DNA from: DATAPE01 sp034667545 | GTDB taxonomy: Bacteria; Actinomycetota; CADDZG01; WHSQ01 | Reading direction: 5' to 3' | Length of the DNA: 64,000 bases | Assembly: GCA_034667545.1 (NCBI GenBank) | Contig: JAXDJR010000073.1 | Location: 1 to 64,000, forward strand | Part shown: one piece after another, positions 59,515 to 64,000 of the stretch | Layout: every line of letters begins with the position of its first letter | Numbering within the stretch: position 1 is the first letter of the stretch | Made by a program: the position numbers and the translations under genes | The notes under the pieces: model-generated | The model's database searches: none | What the model was told of the DNA's origin: nothing | Seen by the model: only the letters and a program-made list of their open reading frames with translations

Positions 59515-59576
59515 ATCGGCGTCCCCTGTTGGCCTGGTGATTCCCTCGATGGGTCCGGAATCTTCATCGCCATCAT
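59508..59576 (-). CDS. Possible 22-codon leader ORF of proline dehydrogenase
   Basis: ATGATG at 59576, with GGAGG 10 nt upstream, opens 22 codons beginning MMAMKIPDPSRES. Its TAA stop overlaps the first codons of proline dehydrogenase (TTGGTAA), so the main gene could be translated by coupling. Alternatively the ORF is chance. No homology recognised. Confidence 0.35.
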   Translation of the reverse strand: MMAMKIPDPSRESPGQQGTPIW

Positions 59577-59671
59577 AGGCAGCGGCCCTCCTTCGTAAAC
59601 ATCGTGCCGGAACCGGAATGGCCTCTAGGATGCTGGGCGCAACCCCAGATATGTGCGCAGAGGAGATGAGC

Positions 59672-61159
59672 ATGCGGACCGACTTCGGCAATTTCATAGA
59701 CGGCCAATGGGTCGATTCGATCTCCGGCGAAACCTTCGAGTCCCGCAACCCAGCCGACAGAACGGAGGTGCTGGGCACGTTCGCGCGAGGAGCGGCAGCG
59801 GATGTCGACCGTGCGGTGCAGGCCGCGGTGAAGGCCTATCCGGAGTGGATGCAGACCCCGGCCCCCACGCGAGCCGACTACGTGCTGAGGGTTGCCCTTC
59901 TTCTCGAGGAGCGAAAAGAAGAGCTCTCCGAGGTGATGACCCGCGAGATGGGAAAGACGGTCAGGGAGTCGCGGGCGGATGTCCAGGAAGGGATCGACTT
60001 CGCGCATTACATGGCCGGCGAGGGACGCCGGGCGATGGGCGAGTCCATCCCGGCCGAGCTGCCGAACAAGATCTATATGACCGTGCGCCATCCTCTCGGA
60101 GTCGTCGGTCTGATCACGCCGTGGAACTTTCCCATCGCTATCCCTCTGTGGAAGATCGCACCCGCGATCGTGTCGGGATGCACCTCTGTCTTCAAGCCCG
60201 CCGAGGACACTCCCCTGTGCGCGTCGCTGCTGGTCGACATGTTCCGAGAGGTGGGCCTCCCGCCCGGTGTGCTGAACCTGGTGAACGGCTTCGGCGAAGA
60301 TGCGGGTGCGCCGCTGGTAGACCATCCCGCGGTCGCCGCGATCTCCTTTACCGGCTCGCTCGACGTGGGTCGGGCCATCAACGAGCGATGCGCCCGTTCG
60401 ATGAAGCGGTGCTCTTTGGAGCTTGGGTCCAAGAACGCGTTGATAGTCATGCCAGACGCCGAGTTGGACCTTGCCGTGGAAGCATCTGCGTGGGGCGCCT
60501 TCGCGACCTCCGGCCAGCGCTGCACCGCCACGTCGCGTTTGATCGTGCACGATGACGTACGTTCTGAATTCACCGAACGGCTCTTGGACCGCGTGGGCGG
60601 GATGAAGGTGGGGAACGGCCTGGACCCCGACGTGGAGCTTGCTCCCGTGATCAATGAGCAACAAAAGAACCGGGTGCTGGAGTACATCTCCGTCGGGCAG
60701 CAAGAAGGCGCGAAGGTTTTGACCGGAGGCGAAGAGCTGACCGGTGGGGACTATGCCAACGGCTATTTCCTGGCCCCCACGGTCTTCGACGACATGACTC
60801 CCGAGATGAGGATCGCCAAGGAAGAAATCTTCGGACCCGTGACGGGCATCATGAAGGTGGACTCAGTTGAGGAGGCCATCGCCGTCGCCAATGGCACCAA
60901 GTACGGATTGTCCTGCGCGATCTACACGCACAACATCACGAACGTCTTCAAAGCCGTGCAGCAGCTCGAGTTCGGCGTGGTCTACGTCAATGCCCCCACG
61001 ATCGGCGCCGAGATCCAGGTTCCCTTCGGCGGCATGAAGAACACGGGTAACGGTCATCGCGAAGCTGGACCCCAGGCGATGGATGAGTTCACCGAGTGGA
61101 AAACCGTGGGGATCGACTTCTCCGGCAAGCTGCAACGAGCCCAGATGGACGAGCTCTAG
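59672..61159 (+). CDS. Aldehyde dehydrogenase, candidate pyrroline-5-carboxylate dehydrogenase
   Basis: 495 aa NAD(P)-dependent aldehyde dehydrogenase. TPWNFPIAIPLWKIAPAIVSG, SFTGSLDVGR (cofactor loop), the general-base glutamate in CSLELGSK (GGK is usual) and the catalytic cysteine in SGQRCTATSRL are present. Divergence from proline dehydrogenase suggests oxidation of glutamate semialdehyde, but the sequence also resembles succinate-semialdehyde and related dehydrogenases. ATG 59672 has AGAGGAG 6 nt upstream; ATG 59666 is also possible. Confidence 0.85.
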   Translation: MRTDFGNFIDGQWVDSISGETFESRNPADRTEVLGTFARGAAADVDRAVQAAVKAYPEWMQTPAPTRADYVLRVALLLEERKEELSEVMTREMGKTVRESRADVQEGIDFAHYMAGEGRRAMGESIPAELPNKIYMTVRHPLGVVGLITPWNFPIAIPLWKIAPAIVSGCTSVFKPAEDTPLCASLLVDMFREVGLPPGVLNLVNGFGEDAGAPLVDHPAVAAISFTGSLDVGRAINERCARSMKRCSLELGSKNALIVMPDAELDLAVEASAWGAFATSGQRCTATSRLIVHDDVRSEFTERLLDRVGGMKVGNGLDPDVELAPVINEQQKNRVLEYISVGQQEGAKVLTGGEELTGGDYANGYFLAPTVFDDMTPEMRIAKEEIFGPVTGIMKVDSVEEAIAVANGTKYGLSCAIYTHNITNVFKAVQQLEFGVVYVNAPTIGAEIQVPFGGMKNTGNGHREAGPQAMDEFTEWKTVGIDFSGKLQRAQMDEL

Positions 61160-61170
61160 CACCCAGGCGC

Positions 61171-62319
61171 GTGGATCGGATCGCCTCCCGGGGCTGTCTT
61201 GGCGACGGGCAGGTGGTTCTCGTCTCCGTCGAGGAGGCCGCGCTCAACTACGACTTCGGCAAGAATCACCCCCTTCGCCCCGAGCGCGTGCTCCACACCT
61301 ATGACAACATCCGGCAGCTCGGGCTCACACGACGACAGAATGTGCGTGAGGTTGCGTCTCGGTCTGCACGCGACGCCGAAATCGTCGCTGTGCACGATCC
61401 AGCGTTCGTAGAAACTGTCCAGGCGATCGACGCGAGCTCGCTTCCTGTCGCGCGCGGACTCGAGTTCGGCCTGGGGACAACGGACGATCCCATCTTCGCC
61501 AATATGCACGCGGCGACCGCAGCCGTCGCCGGTGCTTCGCTGGTTGCTGCCGAAGAAGTCGCCAGGGGAACCGCCGAGCACGCTTTCAATCCTGCCGGGG
61601 GCCTTCATCACGCTCGCAAGCGGGAGGCATCTGGGTTCTGCGTCTACAACGATCCGGCGATAGCGATCGCCAAACTTCTTGAGCTGCGCCCCGACTGGCG
61701 CGTCATGTACATCGATGTGGACGTCCATCACGGTGATGGCGTGCAGTGGATCTTCTATGAAGATCCGCGCGTATGCACGGTCTCGATGCACCAATCCGGG
61801 GACTATCTCTATCCGGGAACCGGCTTCGAGGACGAGATGGGGGCGGGGGCGGGGGCCGGGACCGCGGTCAACGTTCCGCTGATGCCCTACACGGGCGAGG
61901 ACGATTATCTCTGGGCCTTGGTGGAAGTGATTTCGGGCGTTGCGAATGCCTTCAGGCCGGACGCGCTCGTCACCCAACTCGGAGGTGATACCCATTTCGG
62001 CGATCCGCTGGCGAATCTGGGACTGACGATGCCTGCTTACCCCAAGATGGCTCGAATCCTCCATGGCGCCGCACACGAGTACGCGTCTGGGCGGTGGGTG
62101 GCCACCGGCGGCGGGGGCTACCAGTTCGATGTCATCGTCCCCAGGATCTGGACGATCCACTTCGCCGAGATGTGCGGAGCCGCCGACGCGATCCCGGAGG
62201 AGTGGTTGCAAGACCCTCCCTCGGCAGACGTTTCGAAGAGTTACCGACCACAGCTCGAGCGGTCGCTAGCGCGGGTGTTGGAGCAAAGTGTGCCCCTGCT
62301 GGAGGCACTCGCCCGGTAG
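61171..62319 (+). CDS. acuC: AcuC-like class I histone deacetylase family protein
   Basis: 382 aa. The zinc hydrolase motifs are GGLHHARKREASGFCVYND (HH pair), MYIDVDVHHGDGVQWIFYED (metal-binding DxH) and LGGDTHFGDPLANLGLT, with ATGGGGYQ late. In Bacillus AcuC deacetylates acetyl-CoA synthetase. No acs/acuA gene is in the window. GTG 61171 is used; GTG 61213 directly before VVLVSVEEAALNYDFG is an alternative. Confidence 0.87.
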   Translation: MDRIASRGCLGDGQVVLVSVEEAALNYDFGKNHPLRPERVLHTYDNIRQLGLTRRQNVREVASRSARDAEIVAVHDPAFVETVQAIDASSLPVARGLEFGLGTTDDPIFANMHAATAAVAGASLVAAEEVARGTAEHAFNPAGGLHHARKREASGFCVYNDPAIAIAKLLELRPDWRVMYIDVDVHHGDGVQWIFYEDPRVCTVSMHQSGDYLYPGTGFEDEMGAGAGAGTAVNVPLMPYTGEDDYLWALVEVISGVANAFRPDALVTQLGGDTHFGDPLANLGLTMPAYPKMARILHGAAHEYASGRWVATGGGGYQFDVIVPRIWTIHFAEMCGAADAIPEEWLQDPPSADVSKSYRPQLERSLARVLEQSVPLLEALAR

Positions 62320-62398
62320 ACGGCCGCCCGCCAGATTCAGCCAAGCGTCGTGGGCGGCCAGACGCGAACCCGCGACCCCCGGCTATCGTTGCCGCGCC

Positions 62399-62785
62399 GT
62401 GACACAGCTACATCACTACTTCGCATACTTGATCCCGACTGGTTGGTTGGTGCTTGCCGTGTGGAGCGGAGCCACCCTCGTGCGCAACAAACCCCCTGCC
62501 TCTGCCTTCTGGTCCCTGCTGGCGGTCATGCAGGTGGCCCTGGGGATCCAGGCGGTCCTGGGCATCATCCTGTTTCTCATGGGTTTCCGGCCGAACTCCA
62601 ATGGGCCGTCGTGGCTTCATTACATCTACGGACTGATCTTCCCCGTGGTGGTGCTGGTATTCGCGCACCGGTACGCGCAGAAAGATCGTTTCAAGGACAT
62701 CCCATGGCTGGTGTTTGGGATCGCGGCTTTCCTTATCGGGTTCGCGACGATACGCGCGATCCAAACCGGCCTCGGCATCGATTGA
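62399..62785 (+). CDS. Four-helix integral membrane protein
   Basis: 128 aa with four hydrophobic helices: FAYLIPTGWLVLAVWSGATL, WSLLAVMQVALGIQAVLGII, HYIYGLIFPVVVLVFAHRYA and PWLVFGIAAFLIGFATI. Conserved-looking histidines (HHYFAY, LHYIYG, FAHRY) suggest possible heme or metal binding. The stop overlaps the TTG start of the MarP-like gene. Function unknown. Confidence 0.75.
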   Translation: MTQLHHYFAYLIPTGWLVLAVWSGATLVRNKPPASAFWSLLAVMQVALGIQAVLGIILFLMGFRPNSNGPSWLHYIYGLIFPVVVLVFAHRYAQKDRFKDIPWLVFGIAAFLIGFATIRAIQTGLGID

Positions 62786-63960
62786 ACATCGTCGACCTTG
62801 TAGTCGTCGTACTTGCAGCGCTCGCTGCTTTCCGGGGGTGGCGGCTCGGCCTGCTCGGACAGATCTTCGAGTTAGGGGGAGGGTTCGGGGGTCTCGTGGC
62901 CGGTCTCTACCTCGGCCCTCACGTCGTGTCGTGGCTTCCCCAGACCGGAGCCTTGGTGCGTTCGGTGGTGTCGCTTGCGGTGGTGTTCGTGGCCCTGTCC
63001 CTCGGTCAAACCGTCGGGTACCTCATCGGCCGGCGGTTCGGTGCTTTCGCACGACGAGCCAGGCTCAAGATCCCCGATTCTTTCCTGGGCAGCGTGTTTG
63101 GGGTGGCGGTGATCTTGGTCTCGTTCTGGTTGATCGGGTCGCTGTTGGTGCAGGGACCGTCGCGCGCGATCGCACGAGCGTTGCGGGGCTCGCGCCTCCT
63201 GTCCTTGACGAACGATGTCCTGCCGAACCCGCCGGACGTTCTCGCCTACTTGCGTCAGTACCTCGATACTTCTGGCTTTCCGCAGGTCTTCGCCGGTTTG
63301 CCGCGCGCCATCGGGCCTCCCCCGCGACTTCCCTCTAACGCGAAAGCTCGCCAAGCGGTGCGGAGCGCTACCAAGTCGACGGTGCGCGTGGTGGTCGCGG
63401 GATGTGGAGGAACGCAACTCGGCAGCGGTTGGGTGTCGGCTCCCGGTGCAGTCGTAACGAATGCTCATGTCGTCGCCGGCGGGGACTCGGTGGCTGTCGA
63501 CGATCGGTCGGGCCGCCACACAGGAACTGTCGTCTTGTTCGATCCCGAGATTGACATCGCGGTGATCAGGACGACCGGCCTCGCCGGCCCTTCCTTGCCG
63601 CTGGACACCCACAACCTCGAGCGGGGATCACCGGGGGCGACCCTCGGATTTCCCGGCGGCATCGCTCACGTCGTAGCCCACCGCGCCGCGGTTTCAGCTC
63701 GCTTCGACGCACATGGGAAGGACATCTACGGAAAGCGCGATGTGTTTCGAGAGGTCTACGAGTTGCGAACCCCCATCCGTCAAGGAGACTCAGGTGGACC
63801 GTTCGTGGTTCCGGATGGTCGCGTGGCGGGGGTCGACTTCGCAGCTTCAACCACTAACGCAGACATCGGCTACGCGCTGACAGGCTCCACGATCGTCAAA
63901 GACGTTAGGAAGGGAAGTGCCCGTTCGACGGGCGTGTCAACCGGCTCGTGCGTTCACTGA
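62782..63960 (+). CDS. marP: MarP-like membrane serine protease (CvpA + trypsin-like domain)
   Basis: 392 aa. Four N-terminal membrane helices form a CvpA/colicin V production domain (VDLVVVVLAALAAFRGWRLGLLGQIFELGG). A periplasmic chymotrypsin-like domain follows from about residue 190, with the triad His (TNAHVVAG), Asp (DPEIDIAVIR) and Ser (RQGDSGGPFV). In Mycobacterium tuberculosis MarP maintains intrabacterial pH and acts on a peptidoglycan hydrolase. Start TTG 62782 overlaps the upstream stop (TTGA); codons upstream in this frame have no homology. Confidence 0.9.
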   Translation: MNIVDLVVVVLAALAAFRGWRLGLLGQIFELGGGFGGLVAGLYLGPHVVSWLPQTGALVRSVVSLAVVFVALSLGQTVGYLIGRRFGAFARRARLKIPDSFLGSVFGVAVILVSFWLIGSLLVQGPSRAIARALRGSRLLSLTNDVLPNPPDVLAYLRQYLDTSGFPQVFAGLPRAIGPPPRLPSNAKARQAVRSATKSTVRVVVAGCGGTQLGSGWVSAPGAVVTNAHVVAGGDSVAVDDRSGRHTGTVVLFDPEIDIAVIRTTGLAGPSLPLDTHNLERGSPGATLGFPGGIAHVVAHRAAVSARFDAHGKDIYGKRDVFREVYELRTPIRQGDSGGPFVVPDGRVAGVDFAASTTNADIGYALTGSTIVKDVRKGSARSTGVSTGSCVH

Positions 63961-64000
63961 CTTCGACGTCCACCATCGTCAGGACGGACGTTTGGCCTCC

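Noticed and set aside
62350..63960. 536-codon frame as a single large protein
   Set aside because: The first 144 codons are arginine-rich and overlap a real membrane-protein gene; the MarP homology begins at TTG 62782.

Overview
The window looks like chromosomal DNA of a high-GC actinobacterium, probably one from a poorly characterised lineage. The evidence is the set of actinobacterial hallmark proteins: BldC, an RsiG-type anti-sigma factor, an orphan GlnR-type regulator, GlnE with two glutamine synthetases, a MarP-like protease, an MshA-like glycosyltransferase and a DUF3151 protein. All four tRNA genes lack an encoded CCA. Many starts are GTG or TTG, and several mRNAs look leaderless. I see no IS element, prophage, integrase or CRISPR array.

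Layout. 1-2616: start of a 2-oxoacid dehydrogenase E1 alpha gene, a valine/leucine dehydrogenase, a conserved hypothetical gene and bldC. 2667-9717: tRNA-Phe, tRNA-Asp and tRNA-Glu interleaved with a DUF4012 protein, a zinc-ribbon/DinB pair, an acetyltransferase, a VIT-family transporter and two membrane proteins. 9797-13641: a MarR-controlled MFS efflux pump and a membrane GGDEF-EAL cyclic di-GMP enzyme. 13746-26119: an exopolysaccharide region with two transcription units (14896-18326 and 18638-26119) that share a 58-bp promoter-like element. It encodes a histidine phosphatase, a sulfotransferase-like protein, a Wzz/tyrosine kinase, sugar-modifying enzymes, an initiating sugar transferase, a flippase, a polymerase and a GT4 enzyme. 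26180-37403: accessory genes, including two tandem, highly similar, cysteine-rich secreted proteins of unrecognised family.

37472-46788 is a nitrogen block: tRNA-Lys, glnR, nadE, glnA2-type ligase, an NlpC/P60 protein, glnE and glnA, with GlnR-box-like sites before glnA2/nadE and glnA. 46953-54946: lipid kinase, SufR-like regulator divergent from Mrp, cobalamin adenosyltransferase, Nudix, DtxR-family regulator, BKACE enzyme and RsiG. 55107-63960: a proline-rich membrane protein, an acyltransferase/MshA-like pair, proline dehydrogenase divergent from an aldehyde dehydrogenase, an AcuC-like deacetylase, and a MarP-like serine protease.

Three genes belong to the c-di-GMP/development circuitry known from Streptomyces: the GGDEF-EAL protein, BldC and RsiG, which carries both copies of its c-di-GMP-binding signature. 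An exopolysaccharide locus is a plausible output of this circuit. The least explained signals are the shared EPS promoter/leader, two very short RBS-equipped ORFs (30 and 32 codons), the paired secreted proteins, and several structured intergenic segments.
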